64,000 nt of DNA from Nitrosomonas sp. (lineage in GTDB: Bacteria > Pseudomonadota > Gammaproteobacteria > Burkholderiales > Nitrosomonadaceae): positions 62,001 through 126,000 of the forward strand of contig JAMWZW010000001.1 of assembly GCA_024281995.1 (NCBI GenBank), given 5' to 3'. Below, piece after piece: positions 7,639-16,848 of this stretch (positions within the stretch are counted from its first letter, which is position 1; the number at the start of each line of letters is the position of its first letter). The notes below the pieces were generated by a model. The model was not told the origin of the DNA. It worked only from the letters and a program-made list of their open reading frames with translations, and searched no databases. The position numbers and the translations under genes were made by a program.

Positions 7639-9564
7639 ATGCCTCTTATTACACTGGAAAATGCTTGCTTGGCCTTTGGTCACCATGCTTTGCTGAATCA
7701 TGCAAATTTGCAACTTGATGCGGGTGAGCGTGTTGGTTTGATCGGCAGGAATGGTGGGGGTAAATCGAGTTTGCTGCGTGCTTTATCAGGAGAAATCAAG
7801 CTGGATGATGGTGTTCTTTGGCTTGCTCCCAATTTGAAGTTAGCTTATGTATCACAGGAGCCAGTCTTACGTCCCACCAATACGGTGTATCAAGAAGTGG
7901 CTAACGGTTTGGGCAATATCAGCCAAATTTTATTGGATTACCATGTCATTTCCCATGCGTTAAGCGAAGCGTCAGAAAATACGCAAGAATTGTTGATTGA
8001 GCTGCAGGATTTGCAAAGCGCTCTGGAAGTGGAGGATGGGTGGAGTTTGCAGTCAAAGATAGAGACAGTTATCAATAAACTGAATCTCCCTGCAGATACC
8101 TTAATTGAACATCTTTCCGGTGGCTTGAGAAAGCGTGTGGCACTTGCCCGTGCTTTGGTGATATCACCGGACGTATTATTGTTGGATGAACCCACTAATC
8201 ATCTTGATTTTTCTTCCATCGAATGGTTAGAAGGGTTGCTCAAAGATTTTTTAGGGAGCGTTTTATTTATTACGCATGATCGTCGCTTTCTTGATAATGT
8301 GGCAACAAGAATTATTGAGCTGGATCGTGGAAATTTACAGACATTTTCCGGAAGATTCTCGGATTATCAGCGTAAGAAAGCTGAGATGCTGGAGGTTGAA
8401 ACGATGCATCAACAAAAATTTGATAAGTTTTTGGCACAGGAAGAAGTGTGGATACGTAAAGGAATTGAAGCACGGCGTACGCGCAATGAAGGCAGAGTGA
8501 GAAGATTGGAAGCCTTGCGTCTGGAACGTGCTGCGAGACGGGAAAAGGTCGGAAAAGCCAATATTAGTGTTGAACAGGGTGAGCGTTCTGGTAAATTGGT
8601 GGCGGAGTTGCATCACGTTTGTAAGCGCTATGGCGATAAAGTGATTATCCAAGATTTTTCTTGCCGCATCATGCGAGGTGATCGGGTGGGGCTACTGGGA
8701 CCTAATGGAGCCGGAAAATCGACGCTATTGAAATTAATTTTGGGTGAATTGCAGCCGGATTCCGGAAAAATTCAGCAGGGCACTAAGCTCTCTATCGCGT
8801 ATTTCGATCAGATGCGTGAACAACTCAACGAAGAAATGATTTTAACGGATACCATCAGTCAGGGCTCTGAATTTGTCGAAATAAACGGTAAGCGCAAGCA
8901 TGTAATCAGTTATCTGGAAGATTTTCTATTTGCACCCGAGCGCGCTCGATCTCCGATCAAGTCCTTGTCAGGGGGGGAACGTAATCGGTTATTACTGGCA
9001 CGTTTGTTTACTCGTCCTGCTAATGTTCTGGTACTTGACGAGCCAACCAATGATCTGGATATTGAAACACTCGAATTATTGGAAACTTTGTTGCAGGAGT
9101 ATGCCGGTACATTGTTTTTGGTTAGCCATGACCGGGAATTTCTGGATAATGTTGTAACGCAAGTAATTGCATTTGAAGGAAATGGGAAACTATGTGAATA
9201 TATTGGCGGCTATGAAGATTGGGTGCGTGTGAAACATACTGAAGATAGTATTAAGCCTCAAAAAATACTATCGAAGCCGTCACAAACTTCACCAACCACT
9301 CTTTCTAAATCATCTACGCTTTCGCGAGTTAAAAAATTGAGTTATCAGGAGATGCGCGAACTACAAGCATTGCCTGATAAAATTGATGCGCTGGAGCAAG
9401 AACAAACGGAAATAACTTTGCGTTTAAATGGGCCAACCATTTATCGTGATGATCCGGACGAAGCAAAAGCATTACAAGCTCGTTTTACGGTGATTGAAAA
9501 GGAACTGGGAGTTTACCTAGCAAGATGGGAAGAATTAGAGTCAAAATCTGCCACAAGAATCTAG
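7639..9564 (+). CDS. uup: ABC-F family ATPase Uup
   Basis: A soluble ABC-F protein, 641 aa from the chosen ATG. Two ATPase modules are present: Walker A GRNGGGKS (36-43) with LSGGLRKR and LLLDEPTNHLD, then GPNGAGKS (about 354-361) with LSGGERNR and LVLDEPTNDLD. The characteristic linker lies between them. A C-terminal coiled coil (roughly 575-641) is the Uup hallmark that separates it from EttA and YheS. Family members act on ribosomes or branched nucleic acid structures. The ATG at 7639 is chosen because homologous sequence begins at PLITLENA; an earlier ATG at 7570 would add 23 unrelated residues. Confidence 0.92.
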   Translation: MPLITLENACLAFGHHALLNHANLQLDAGERVGLIGRNGGGKSSLLRALSGEIKLDDGVLWLAPNLKLAYVSQEPVLRPTNTVYQEVANGLGNISQILLDYHVISHALSEASENTQELLIELQDLQSALEVEDGWSLQSKIETVINKLNLPADTLIEHLSGGLRKRVALARALVISPDVLLLDEPTNHLDFSSIEWLEGLLKDFLGSVLFITHDRRFLDNVATRIIELDRGNLQTFSGRFSDYQRKKAEMLEVETMHQQKFDKFLAQEEVWIRKGIEARRTRNEGRVRRLEALRLERAARREKVGKANISVEQGERSGKLVAELHHVCKRYGDKVIIQDFSCRIMRGDRVGLLGPNGAGKSTLLKLILGELQPDSGKIQQGTKLSIAYFDQMREQLNEEMILTDTISQGSEFVEINGKRKHVISYLEDFLFAPERARSPIKSLSGGERNRLLLARLFTRPANVLVLDEPTNDLDIETLELLETLLQEYAGTLFLVSHDREFLDNVVTQVIAFEGNGKLCEYIGGYEDWVRVKHTEDSIKPQKILSKPSQTSPTTLSKSSTLSRVKKLSYQEMRELQALPDKIDALEQEQTEITLRLNGPTIYRDDPDEAKALQARFTVIEKELGVYLARWEELESKSATRI

Positions 9565-9616
9565 TACTAGAGGTAAATTTCCCTATAAACAACATGGACA
9601 TGCTTGCACTTATACA

Positions 9617-9645
9617 TTGACCAAATCGGACGCATCGTTTAAAGT
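9617..9645 (+). promoter_or_regulatory. Candidate sigma-70 promoter for the cytochrome pair
   Basis: TTGACC (9617-9622), 17-base spacer, TAAAGT (9640-9645). It lies 27 bp before the ATG at 9672 and the strong GAGAGGAGGAGG ribosome binding site. Consensus match only. Confidence 0.4.
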
Positions 9646-9671
9646 TCGACTTTTGAGAGGAGGAGGTTTAC

Positions 9672-9998
9672 ATGAAACAAAAGTTGATTATGAATTTATT
9701 ACTTGCCATGAGTATGTTCTTGGCATTAGCAGGAGTAGCTCAAGCGGCTGGGGATGCTGCTGCTGCAAAAGAAAAACTTTCAATGTGTGAAGGTTGTCAC
9801 GGAATTCCGGGGTACAAAACAGCTTTTCCTACTGCATATCATGTTCCAAAGATTGGTGGACAACATGCAGAGTATATTATTAAAGCACTGGAAGGATACA
9901 AAAACGGTACACGCAGTCATCCTACCATGACAGGACTGTCTAAAACACTATCTCAACAAGATATAGAAGATTTTGCTGCTTATTATTCTAAAAATTAA
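9672..9998 (+). CDS. Small class I cytochrome c (c4/c553 type), periplasmic
   Basis: A 108-aa precursor with a signal peptide ending VAQAA (cleavage near residue 25-26) and a single haem site C39-EG-C42-H43. The likely axial methionine is M86 in SHPTMTGL. The mature protein is ~83 aa, the size of one c4-type domain. It probably shuttles electrons in the periplasm. A second, paralogous cytochrome gene follows after 27 bp. The strong ribosome binding site suggests high expression. The redox partner cannot be told from sequence. Confidence 0.9.
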   Translation: MKQKLIMNLLLAMSMFLALAGVAQAAGDAAAAKEKLSMCEGCHGIPGYKTAFPTAYHVPKIGGQHAEYIIKALEGYKNGTRSHPTMTGLSKTLSQQDIEDFAAYYSKN

Positions 9999-10025
9999 TC
10001 AAGTTATTTACGCAAGGAAGGAATT

Positions 10026-10355
10026 ATGAAGAATTATGTAATAGCCGCATTAAGCGGTGCAGCCTTGATACTTTCTGGACAAGTAATGGCTGCTGATCTT
10101 GAAGCAGGTAAGACTAAAGCAGCTGAAGTTTGTGCATCGTGTCACGGTGCTGATGGTAATAGTCCAGCACCTAATTTTCCTAAGATCGGTGGACAATATA
10201 GAACTTATTTGGTAAAAGCATTGAAAGATTACAAATCTGGTACTCGCAATGATCCAGTGATGGCTGGAATGGTTGCTAATTTGAGTGCAGCGGATATTGA
10301 GAATTTAGCTTTTTATTATTCAAGCCAGGCTGGCGCTCTGAATTCAAAAAAATAA
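10026..10355 (+). CDS. Small class I cytochrome c, paralogue of the upstream gene
   Basis: A 109-aa precursor with signal peptide ending QVMAA (cleavage near 22-23) and haem motif C36-AS-C39-H40. The axial methionine is probably M79 or M82 in NDPVMAGM. It shares the pattern KIGGQ...Y..KAL..YK.GTR...P.M with its neighbour, so the pair looks like a tandem duplication followed by divergence, or a split di-haem c4. The two genes form an operon closed by the hairpin at 10383. Confidence 0.9.
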   Translation: MKNYVIAALSGAALILSGQVMAADLEAGKTKAAEVCASCHGADGNSPAPNFPKIGGQYRTYLVKALKDYKSGTRNDPVMAGMVANLSAADIENLAFYYSSQAGALNSKK

Positions 10356-10382
10356 AAGTAAATTTATTTTTTTCAAAAATTG

Positions 10383-10424
10383 AAACGGGATAAACACTGA
10401 GCAAAGCCAGAGTTATCCCGTTTT
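10383..10424. terminator. Bidirectional terminator between cytochromes and DUF1841 gene
   Basis: Arms AAACGGGATAA (10383-10393) and TTATCCCGTTT (10413-10423) are perfect complements. A-rich and T-rich flanks allow use on both strands, as expected between convergent genes. Confidence 0.75.
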
Positions 10425-10427
10425 GCT

Positions 10428-10865
10428 TTAGTTTCTTAGATTTAATTGCCTATCCAAACAATCGAAATAAATAGAGGCATCTGGAGTAGTTTGATTGCGT
10501 TGAGCGTGCCATAGCATTTCTGCCAGACATTCCATAACATGATGCGAAGCATCGTGTTCATTTCCTAAACTCATGCGCAAGTGTGAGAATCGTTTACAAA
10601 TCCCAGTTGGTTGATCAATCGACAATTGCTCTTTGATTGCGACATGCATGCTCATGTGCAGGAATGGATTGATATCGCCGATTTCGGGTAAGTAATCCTT
10701 ATCCCGATAGTAATCAGCATCTTCGAGAATATTGTGATATTCGGGGTGCTGCAATATTACTTCTAATGCGATTGTTTCAATACCTGATAATGTTTCTTGT
10801 TGACGGTATTTGCGCCAAGTATCAAAAAATAATTGTCGTGCTTGTTCTCGAGATGGCTTAAACAT
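10428..10865 (-). CDS. DUF1841 family protein
   Basis: A 145-aa soluble protein of the DUF1841 family found in beta- and gamma-proteobacteria. Recognisable features are the start MFKPSREQARQLFFD, the block HPEYHNIL and the histidine-rich stretch NPFLHMSMHVAIKEQ. Its function is unknown. It is the last gene of the pyrD-rnfB-like-nth-DUF1841 group, three bases after nth, so it is cotranscribed with an endonuclease. That linkage alone does not show a repair role. Confidence 0.82.
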   Translation of the reverse strand: MFKPSREQARQLFFDTWRKYRQQETLSGIETIALEVILQHPEYHNILEDADYYRDKDYLPEIGDINPFLHMSMHVAIKEQLSIDQPTGICKRFSHLRMSLGNEHDASHHVMECLAEMLWHAQRNQTTPDASIYFDCLDRQLNLRN

Positions 10866-10868
10866 GTG

Positions 10869-11501
10869 TTAAATAGTTTTATTTTTATATTCGCATAGAT
10901 GATTAATTTTACATCGTGCGCATTCCGGTTTTCTCGCTTTACATACGTACCTTCCATGAAGGATTAACCAATGATGTGCATCCAAGCGGAATTCTTTGGG
11001 CACTACCTTCATAAGCTTTAACTCTACTTCGAGAACATTTTTACCGGGTGCAATACCCGTACGGTTGGCAACTCTAAAAATATGCGTATCTACCGCAATG
11101 GTAGGCTCCCCAAATGCTGTGTTCAATATCACATTTGCTGTTTTTCGTCCAACGCCTGGGAGCTGTTGCAATTGCTCTCGTGTGCGAGGAACATCACTAT
11201 GATAATGCTGGATTAACAATTGGCAAGTTGCGAGAATATTTTTTGCTTTTGTTTTATAGAGTCCAATACGTTTGATAAATTCTGTCAAGCCCGCTTCACC
11301 TAAAGCAAAAATTTTTTCTGGAGTGTTGGCTTGAGGGAACAATTTTTGTGTTGCCAGGTTAACGCTTTTATCGGTGGCTTGTGCTGAAAGAATGACTGCA
11401 ATCAATAACTCAAAAGGTGAGCGGTATTCGAGTTCTGTAGTGGGGTATGGATTTGTGGATTTTAGACATGCAAAAATTTCATAACGCTTAAGTGCATTCA
11501 T
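10869..11501 (-). CDS. nth: Endonuclease III (DNA glycosylase/AP lyase)
   Basis: A 210-aa base-excision repair enzyme that removes oxidised pyrimidines and cleaves the abasic strand. The helix-hairpin-helix LPGVGRKTANVIL carries catalytic K120, and D138 lies in IAVDTHIFR; both match the E. coli numbering. The C-terminal 4Fe-4S ligands fit C-x6-C-x2-C-x5-C (CKARKPECARCKINHLC). Length is typical. It lies five bases downstream of the RnfB-like gene, a neighbour also found in E. coli, where nth ends the rsx operon. Confidence 0.96.
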   Translation of the reverse strand: MNALKRYEIFACLKSTNPYPTTELEYRSPFELLIAVILSAQATDKSVNLATQKLFPQANTPEKIFALGEAGLTEFIKRIGLYKTKAKNILATCQLLIQHYHSDVPRTREQLQQLPGVGRKTANVILNTAFGEPTIAVDTHIFRVANRTGIAPGKNVLEVELKLMKVVPKEFRLDAHHWLILHGRYVCKARKPECARCKINHLCEYKNKTI

Positions 11502-11506
11502 AAGGT

Positions 11507-12175
11507 TTAAGGTTTTGTAGATGAATTGCTGTCGATTGCCAGAGCTCGAGTAGCCATTGCGCGTTTTATGGCCGCTTGCACAATTGCTTTTTTACGATCT
11601 TCACCTGATGTTTGAATTATTTCAGCCGGTATCGTTGTTTTATGCAGGATGGTTTTATTGCTGGCTTGTTTTTCCCGTTCAAGCCGCTGTAATTTGAATT
11701 GATAACGCGAACGTGCATGGCTAGCGGCTTGCTTCCTGGAGGCTTCGTCTGTTTTCTCATTGCTAGGCACTAAGCTAATGCAATCCATTGGGCAGGGTGC
11801 AATGCACAATTCACACCCCGTGCATTCCGAAGCAATTACTGTGTGCATCTGTTTAGCCGCACCAACAATCGCATCAACCGGACAAGCCCGAATGCAAAAG
11901 GTGCAACCGATACATAAATGCTCGTCAATTTTTGCCACAAGTGGGGGTCTGGGGATACCATGAGAGGTATTCAGTGGTTTGGGGTGGACGCCTAATAAAC
12001 TTGCCAGTTTACGAATACCTTCCGAGTCTCCGGGTGGACACTGATTGATATCGGCACGCCCTTCCGCAATAGCTTCTGCGTAAGGTCTGCAAGCAGAGAA
12101 ACCGCACTTCTTGCACTGTGTTTGCGGCAAAATCGCATCTATTTTGTCGATTAAAGTTGTTAGCTGTTGATTCAT
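11507..12175 (-). CDS. RnfB/RsxB-like iron-sulfur protein without the rest of the Rnf complex
   Basis: A 222-aa protein. The Fe-S domain ([19 protein letters not shown] plus a later C) is followed by two 4Fe-4S ferredoxin repeats ([16 protein letters not shown] and [16 protein letters not shown]) and a basic C-terminal tail. RnfB normally passes electrons within the six-subunit Rnf/Rsx membrane complex. Here the N-terminal membrane helix of canonical RnfB is missing and no rnfACDGE genes are nearby. The ATG at 12175 is preferred to the one at 12211, which would overlap pyrD by 31 bp. It sits between pyrD and nth with 5-bp gaps. A soluble electron carrier is plausible. Confidence 0.82.
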   Translation of the reverse strand: MNQQLTTLIDKIDAILPQTQCKKCGFSACRPYAEAIAEGRADINQCPPGDSEGIRKLASLLGVHPKPLNTSHGIPRPPLVAKIDEHLCIGCTFCIRACPVDAIVGAAKQMHTVIASECTGCELCIAPCPMDCISLVPSNEKTDEASRKQAASHARSRYQFKLQRLEREKQASNKTILHKTTIPAEIIQTSGEDRKKAIVQAAIKRAMATRALAIDSNSSTKP

Positions 12176-12180
12176 CGCGA

Positions 12181-13212
12181 TCAAGTCACTTTTTTGTTTT
12201 GCTGCGAACAAACAGCACGGGCAATTTCTTTTACCAACCCTGGACCTTGATAAATCATACCGGTGTATAGCTGAATCAAGCGAGCACCAGCGCGCAGTTT
12301 ATCCTGAGCATCGTTTACCGACATAATGCCGCCGACACCGATAATTGGGACGCTACCTTGTAGCAGGCGATGCAATTGATTAATAACTTCTGTAGCGCGT
12401 TGCGTCAATGGAGCGCCGCTAAGTCCGCCGCCTTCATGGGCAATCGGCAGATGTTGGATACTGCTTCGTGAAATTGTGGTGTTGGTAGCAATTACTCCAT
12501 CCATCTTGTGTTTAATCAATAATGAAGCGATTGACTCAATTTGAGGTAACTCAAGATCGGGGGCAATTTTAATGACAATGGGGACATACTTGCCATGTTC
12601 CTGTGCCAATTGATCTTGTTTATATTTTAATTGGCCCAGCAAATGATCGAGTGCATCAGCGGTTTGTAATTGCCGTAAATTTTGCGTGTTTGGTGATGAA
12701 ATATTGACCGTGACATAACTGGCATAACAATATACTTTTTCTAAGCCGATTTGATAATCGTCGACTGCTTTATCGAGTGGTGTATCAAAATTCTTGCCAA
12801 TATTAATGCCCAGTATGCCTCGAAAATCCGAATTCTTGATATTTTCTATTAGCTGATCAACTCCAAGATTATTAAAGCCGAGTCGATTGATCAGAGCTTT
12901 TGCTTCAGGTACGCGAAAAATACGTGGCGCCGGATTACCTGGTTGAGGCCGCGGTGTTACGGTACCTACTTCAAGAAAACCGAACCCCAACGCTGCAAGC
13001 GCATCCAAGTGCTCGCCATTTTTATCCAGTCCAGCCGCAAGTCCGACAGGATTGGGAAAATTTAATCCCATTAAGTTACACGGCTGACAGATGATTCTGG
13101 TTTTTTTTAGCAGCCCCAGCGCTCTGATTAATTCTATTGCGCTGAATGTAATGTGATGAGCAGCCTCTGGATCGATTTTAAAAAGTAGCGGGCGAAGAAG
13201 TGTATAGAGCAT
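12181..13212 (-). CDS. pyrD: Dihydroorotate dehydrogenase (quinone), class 2
   Basis: A 343-aa membrane-associated flavoenzyme that oxidises dihydroorotate to orotate with quinone as acceptor in pyrimidine synthesis. The N-terminal hydrophobic/amphipathic segment, the block [11 protein letters not shown], the active-site [11 protein letters not shown] with catalytic Ser, and the FMN phosphate loop IIGVGGI mark class 2. Length is normal. It starts the tightly spaced group pyrD-rnfB-like-nth-DUF1841 and lies 51 bp after bpt. Confidence 0.95.
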   Translation of the reverse strand: MLYTLLRPLLFKIDPEAAHHITFSAIELIRALGLLKKTRIICQPCNLMGLNFPNPVGLAAGLDKNGEHLDALAALGFGFLEVGTVTPRPQPGNPAPRIFRVPEAKALINRLGFNNLGVDQLIENIKNSDFRGILGINIGKNFDTPLDKAVDDYQIGLEKVYCYASYVTVNISSPNTQNLRQLQTADALDHLLGQLKYKQDQLAQEHGKYVPIVIKIAPDLELPQIESIASLLIKHKMDGVIATNTTISRSSIQHLPIAHEGGGLSGAPLTQRATEVINQLHRLLQGSVPIIGVGGIMSVNDAQDKLRAGARLIQLYTGMIYQGPGLVKEIARAVCSQQNKKVT

Positions 13213-13263
13213 GCGAAATTTTATCGTGAAAGATCATTATTTGCATAAAATTTCGGATGTTTC

Positions 13264-13989
13264 TTAAGGAGTATCGCTTTCCAGTGGTTTCCACTGGCCA
13301 TCCATGAGAACTTCCAACGGCTGAAAATTGGCTTTGTAATGCATTTTGCGATTTTGTTTGATCCAATAGCCGAGATAAAGATAGGACAAATCGTGTATTC
13401 TGCATTGCTCGATCTGCCACAAGATGTTATAGGTGCCAAAACTTGCATGCACAGCATTTGCGTCATAAAAAGTGTAAACCGACGAAAATCCGTCAGGCAG
13501 CACATCGATGATACTGACCATACGCAGTTCCTTTTTTTCATGGAATTCAATTAATCTGGAATTTACATGGCTTTGCAGTAAAAAGTTCTGGTATTGTTCC
13601 AAGCAATCATTGTCCATACCGCCACCTGCATGGCGCTGATTCTGGTATTGCTGATAAAGTTCGTAATGCTCCGGCTTATAGTGCAGCATGTGCTGAGTGG
13701 CTGTGAGATGCTGATGTTGTTTCCACACGCGGCGTTGTATTCGGTTGGGCATAAAGGTTTTTACATTGACGCGTACTGATAGGCAGGCTTGGCAATGCAC
13801 GCAATTAGGGCGGTAAGTATAATGACCGCTGCGACGGAACCCAGCTTGTATGAGTTTGCCATAAGTTTTTTCGTCAATCGGATAATCTGGTGTAACTACC
13901 TCCGAGCAGGCGAGTTTGCCGGGTAAATAACTGCAAACATAAGGATTGGTATTGTGAAATTTAAGCATAGGTATTTGTTCATTACTCAA
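13264..13989 (-). CDS. bpt: Aspartate/glutamate leucyltransferase
   Basis: A 241-aa Bpt/ATE-type enzyme that adds leucine from Leu-tRNA to N-terminal Asp/Glu, creating an N-degron for ClpAP. The N-terminal cysteine cluster ([12 protein letters not shown], then [12 protein letters not shown]) and [12 protein letters not shown] are family marks. The start ATG overlaps the end of aat by 8 bp, so both N-degron transferases are translationally coupled. An inner ATG seven codons later is an alternative start. Confidence 0.92.
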   Translation of the reverse strand: MSNEQIPMLKFHNTNPYVCSYLPGKLACSEVVTPDYPIDEKTYGKLIQAGFRRSGHYTYRPNCVHCQACLSVRVNVKTFMPNRIQRRVWKQHQHLTATQHMLHYKPEHYELYQQYQNQRHAGGGMDNDCLEQYQNFLLQSHVNSRLIEFHEKKELRMVSIIDVLPDGFSSVYTFYDANAVHASFGTYNILWQIEQCRIHDLSYLYLGYWIKQNRKMHYKANFQPLEVLMDGQWKPLESDTP

Positions 13990-14680
13990 TTAATGCACGA
14001 TCAAAATTCCATTTGCCGCCCGGCTCAATTGTGATTATTAATGTAGTTAATATTTGACTAAATTTTACTCTTGAAATTTCTCGTGCTCCCAAAGATGCCA
14101 GATGGCTGGTTTTGACCTGACAGTCGATTAAACCGAATCCTTGTCGTTGTAGATATTTAACTAAAAACACCAGTGCAATTTTTGATGCATCGGTTACTCG
14201 TGAAAACATGGATTCACCAAAAAAAATTTTACCTAGCGATACGCCATAAAGTCCCCCAACCAGTTTACCATCGATCCAGGTTTCAACTGAATGAGCCAAT
14301 CCCATCTCATACAAAGTGGTATAGGCAGTAATCATTTCTGGATGTATCCAGGTTCCAGGTTGTCCTTTACGTGGCGATGCGCAGGCATGCATTACTTGAG
14401 CAAAATTGTAGTCTGCACGAATTTGATAGTGCTCTTTTTGAAGTGCTTTATGCAATGAGCGGGAAATCTTTAACTCATCGGGAAATAACACCATCCGTGG
14501 GTCTGGGCTCCACCAAAGAATTGGATCGCCCTCGTTAAACCAAGGAAAAATACCTTTACTGTAAGCCTCGAGCAGTCGTTGCGGTGAAAGATCTCCGCCT
14601 GCAGCCAAGAGTCCATTGGGCTCTCTGAGTGCATTTTTCAAGGGAGGGAAAGAAAAATAAGATTTATCGCCGGGCGTCAT
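13982..14680 (-). CDS. aat: Leucyl/phenylalanyl-tRNA-protein transferase
   Basis: A 232-aa GNAT-fold transferase that puts Leu or Phe on N-terminal Arg/Lys for ClpS/ClpAP degradation. Motifs are [40 protein letters not shown] and the acceptor block [17 protein letters not shown]. It is the first gene of the reverse-strand group and overlaps bpt. The 132-bp gap to the divergent outer-membrane-protein gene holds that gene's FNR-type control region. Confidence 0.94.
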   Translation of the reverse strand: MTPGDKSYFSFPPLKNALREPNGLLAAGGDLSPQRLLEAYSKGIFPWFNEGDPILWWSPDPRMVLFPDELKISRSLHKALQKEHYQIRADYNFAQVMHACASPRKGQPGTWIHPEMITAYTTLYEMGLAHSVETWIDGKLVGGLYGVSLGKIFFGESMFSRVTDASKIALVFLVKYLQRQGFGLIDCQVKTSHLASLGAREISRVKFSQILTTLIITIEPGGKWNFDRALIE

Positions 14681-14693
14681 AAAGTTTTAATAT

Positions 14694-14728
14694 TTGATAC
14701 AGATTGCTGAAAGATTGATACAGATCAA
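14694..14728 (+). promoter_or_regulatory. FNR/Anr-type operator: full site plus upstream half-repeat
   Basis: A perfect FNR/Anr consensus TTGAT-ACAG-ATCAA lies at 14715-14728. A second copy of its left part (TTGATACAGAT) starts exactly 21 bp upstream at 14694, two helical turns away. The full site is centred about 41.5 bp before the start predicted from the -10 below, the class II activation position. Assigned from consensus and spacing. Confidence 0.7.
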
Positions 14729-14750
14729 GGTTGATGTAAGAAAATTTTTT

Positions 14751-14756
14751 TATGCT
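14751..14756 (+). promoter_or_regulatory. -10 element of the outer-membrane-protein promoter
   Basis: TATGCT lies 22 bases after the FNR-type site, with no good -35 element, as expected for an activator-dependent class II promoter. The predicted start is near 14763 and the ATG at 14813. Confidence 0.55.
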
Positions 14757-14812
14757 ACTGCAGTTGATTTTAACAGAGCATAAAAAAGCGATCTAATAAA
14801 GAGAGGATTTAT

Positions 14813-15727
14813 ATGAAATATATATTGCAAAAAGAAAAGTTAGCTGCTCAATTTGCTGTTGGTTTATTTTCACTGTCTTGCATGATTGTTGGGCCGCAAG
14901 CGTTTGCGGCTGATTCGTCAGCTCAGCGTATCAAACAACTGGAAAGTACGCTGCAACAAATACAAGGTGAATTGAATAGGATTAAAGCTGAGTCTGCTCG
15001 GACACAAGAAATTCAAAATGAGCTGAATCGGGTAAAAGCGGAATCTGCCCGGACTACACAGAAAGTTGAGCAAATCCAAGAAGTGAGATCCTCGAAACAA
15101 GATGCTGGTTTTGATGGCATAAGTGATAAAAGAACTATGTTGTTTTTCCGTGGCGGTTATGCGCGCAGTGATGAGACGCGTAATGGAGTATCGATCGAAA
15201 GCCGGGTTGCGCCTGTCGGAGCACAAGAACGTGCAGACCGGGATGCTTGGTATGTGGGTGCCGGATTTGATTTTCAATTGACCAGGGATACGTGGGGCCT
15301 TATACCTAAAACTGAAATCGATGCAGAATTGATGTTTGAATATAAACAGTTTGCACATGGGGTGCCAGGTAGTGCTCTGGCTAACGAGCCAACTCAATTG
15401 GCAGGTGGTGCATTAAATCCTCGCGGGGTAACAGTCAGTCAATTTACGTTAAGTGCAGCCCCTAAAATCAAGTTTAACCATTTCGCGGAATACAAACTGA
15501 GACCTTGGATTATCCCTGCTGGTCTTGCGATACATGTACTTAGTCCACCCACTGAATCAATTACTGTGCTTGATCCTGGCATTATGTTTGCGGGTGGCCT
15601 GGAATATAATATTTGGAAAGATTTCTTCATCGGTGCGGATGCCCGTTATCAGTTGATTGCAGGTTCTCTGGACGGTACAAAATTTGGGGGCCTGACGGTA
15701 GGTGGTTATATGGGTATAGGTTTCTAA
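14813..15727 (+). CDS. Outer-membrane beta-barrel protein with an N-terminal coiled coil
   Basis: A 304-aa protein. The signal peptide ends PQAFAA (about residue 32). Residues ~36-90 form a coiled coil containing a near-duplicate pair (IQGELNRIKAESART, then IQNELNRVKAESART), resembling the N-terminal helix of trimeric porins. The remainder alternates hydrophobic residues and ends in the terminal Phe (GYMGIGF) recognised by BAM. A barrel of roughly eight to ten strands is likely; whether it is a channel or a structural protein is unknown. It is monocistronic, with an FNR/Anr-type promoter and a strong terminator, so expression probably responds to low oxygen or nitric oxide. Confidence 0.78.
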   Translation: MKYILQKEKLAAQFAVGLFSLSCMIVGPQAFAADSSAQRIKQLESTLQQIQGELNRIKAESARTQEIQNELNRVKAESARTTQKVEQIQEVRSSKQDAGFDGISDKRTMLFFRGGYARSDETRNGVSIESRVAPVGAQERADRDAWYVGAGFDFQLTRDTWGLIPKTEIDAELMFEYKQFAHGVPGSALANEPTQLAGGALNPRGVTVSQFTLSAAPKIKFNHFAEYKLRPWIIPAGLAIHVLSPPTESITVLDPGIMFAGGLEYNIWKDFFIGADARYQLIAGSLDGTKFGGLTVGGYMGIGF

Positions 15728-15819
15728 GATATTATCTGTAAAGTTGTTTAATTTAGTTTTTTAGAGAATATTCAATATTCTATCGTTCGTAGCCAGAAGA
15801 TAGTGCGTACGAAGCCTTT

Positions 15820-15852
15820 CACCTCACTATTATTAGTGAGGTGTTTTTTTTT
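15820..15852 (+). terminator. Rho-independent terminator after the outer-membrane-protein gene
   Basis: Stem CACCTCACTA (15820-15829) with TAGTGAGGTG (15834-15843) and a nine-T tail. The 273-bp gap to suhB otherwise shows no gene. Confidence 0.85.
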
Positions 15853-16000
15853 GTTTCTCTGGATTCTTGTGAGTTAATCGGCAGATGAGTTAACTTGTAA
15901 GGGGTTCGCGGGTTCTGTACGGAATTAATAAACACAAAATCAAGCGTGAGGTATTGATTCATATTAAAATCGCGCTTTTTGTTGAATTCGGGACGATAAC

Positions 16001-16831
16001 ATGCATCCAATGCTAACTATCGCGGTGAAAGCCGCGCGCCGTGCTGGCAGTATTATTAATCGCGCATCTCGGAATCTGGATGTGCTCAATGTTTCGAAGA
16101 AATCACATAGCGATTATGTGAGTGAAGTAGATGGAGCGGCTGAAGAAGCTATTATCGATGTATTGTTAGCAGCTTATCCTCACCATGCAATTCTGGCAGA
16201 AGAAAGTGGTAGCCGTGGTGATCAAAAGAAATCCGAGTATCAATGGATTATCGATCCACTCGATGGTACTACCAACTTTCTGCATGGTTTTCCTAAATAT
16301 GCGGTTTCCATTGCAGTTAAGTATAAAGGCGTATTGAGCCATGCAGTGGTTTATGATCCCAATAATAATGAATTGTTTACTGCCAGCCGGGGTAGTGGTG
16401 CATATTTGAATGATCACCGAATTCGTGTGAGTAAGCGCACACGATTTGAAGATTGTTTGATTGGCACGGGACTTCCATTTCGTGATTTGACTCATATGGA
16501 AGCTTATTTTGCCATGCTTAAGGATATTGTTCCTCGAATTGCGGGTATCCGGCGGCCAGGGTCAGCAGCATTGGATTTGGCCTATGTGGCAGCGGGGCGC
16601 TATGATGGCTTTTGGGAAATTGGTTTGGCGCCATGGGATATGGCAGCGGGATGCCTGTTAATTACTGAAGCTGGTGGTTTAATTGGTGACCTTGAAGGCA
16701 ATGAGACATATATGCAGAGCGGTCACATTGTGGCGGGTAATCCCAAGGTATTCACATCATTACTACAAGTAATCGCACCGCATTTGACACCGGAATTAAT
16801 CGCAATCCAGCGGGCTGAAAAACTTCAATAA
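16001..16831 (+). CDS. suhB: Inositol-1-monophosphatase family protein SuhB
   Basis: A 276-aa Mg-dependent phosphatase of the inositol monophosphatase family. In enterobacteria SuhB also joins the rRNA transcription antitermination complex. Metal-binding motifs are AEESG (66-70), DPLDGTTNF (85-93) and [15 protein letters not shown] (about 211-225). Length is normal. It stands alone, convergent with scpB (17-bp gap). Confidence 0.93.
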   Translation: MHPMLTIAVKAARRAGSIINRASRNLDVLNVSKKSHSDYVSEVDGAAEEAIIDVLLAAYPHHAILAEESGSRGDQKKSEYQWIIDPLDGTTNFLHGFPKYAVSIAVKYKGVLSHAVVYDPNNNELFTASRGSGAYLNDHRIRVSKRTRFEDCLIGTGLPFRDLTHMEAYFAMLKDIVPRIAGIRRPGSAALDLAYVAAGRYDGFWEIGLAPWDMAAGCLLITEAGGLIGDLEGNETYMQSGHIVAGNPKVFTSLLQVIAPHLTPELIAIQRAEKLQ

Positions 16832-16848
16832 TCAGTTATTGTTGGTTG

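Noticed and set aside
13221-13550. 109-codon reverse frame inside bpt
   Set aside because: Shadow frame; bpt in the other frame has full family conservation.
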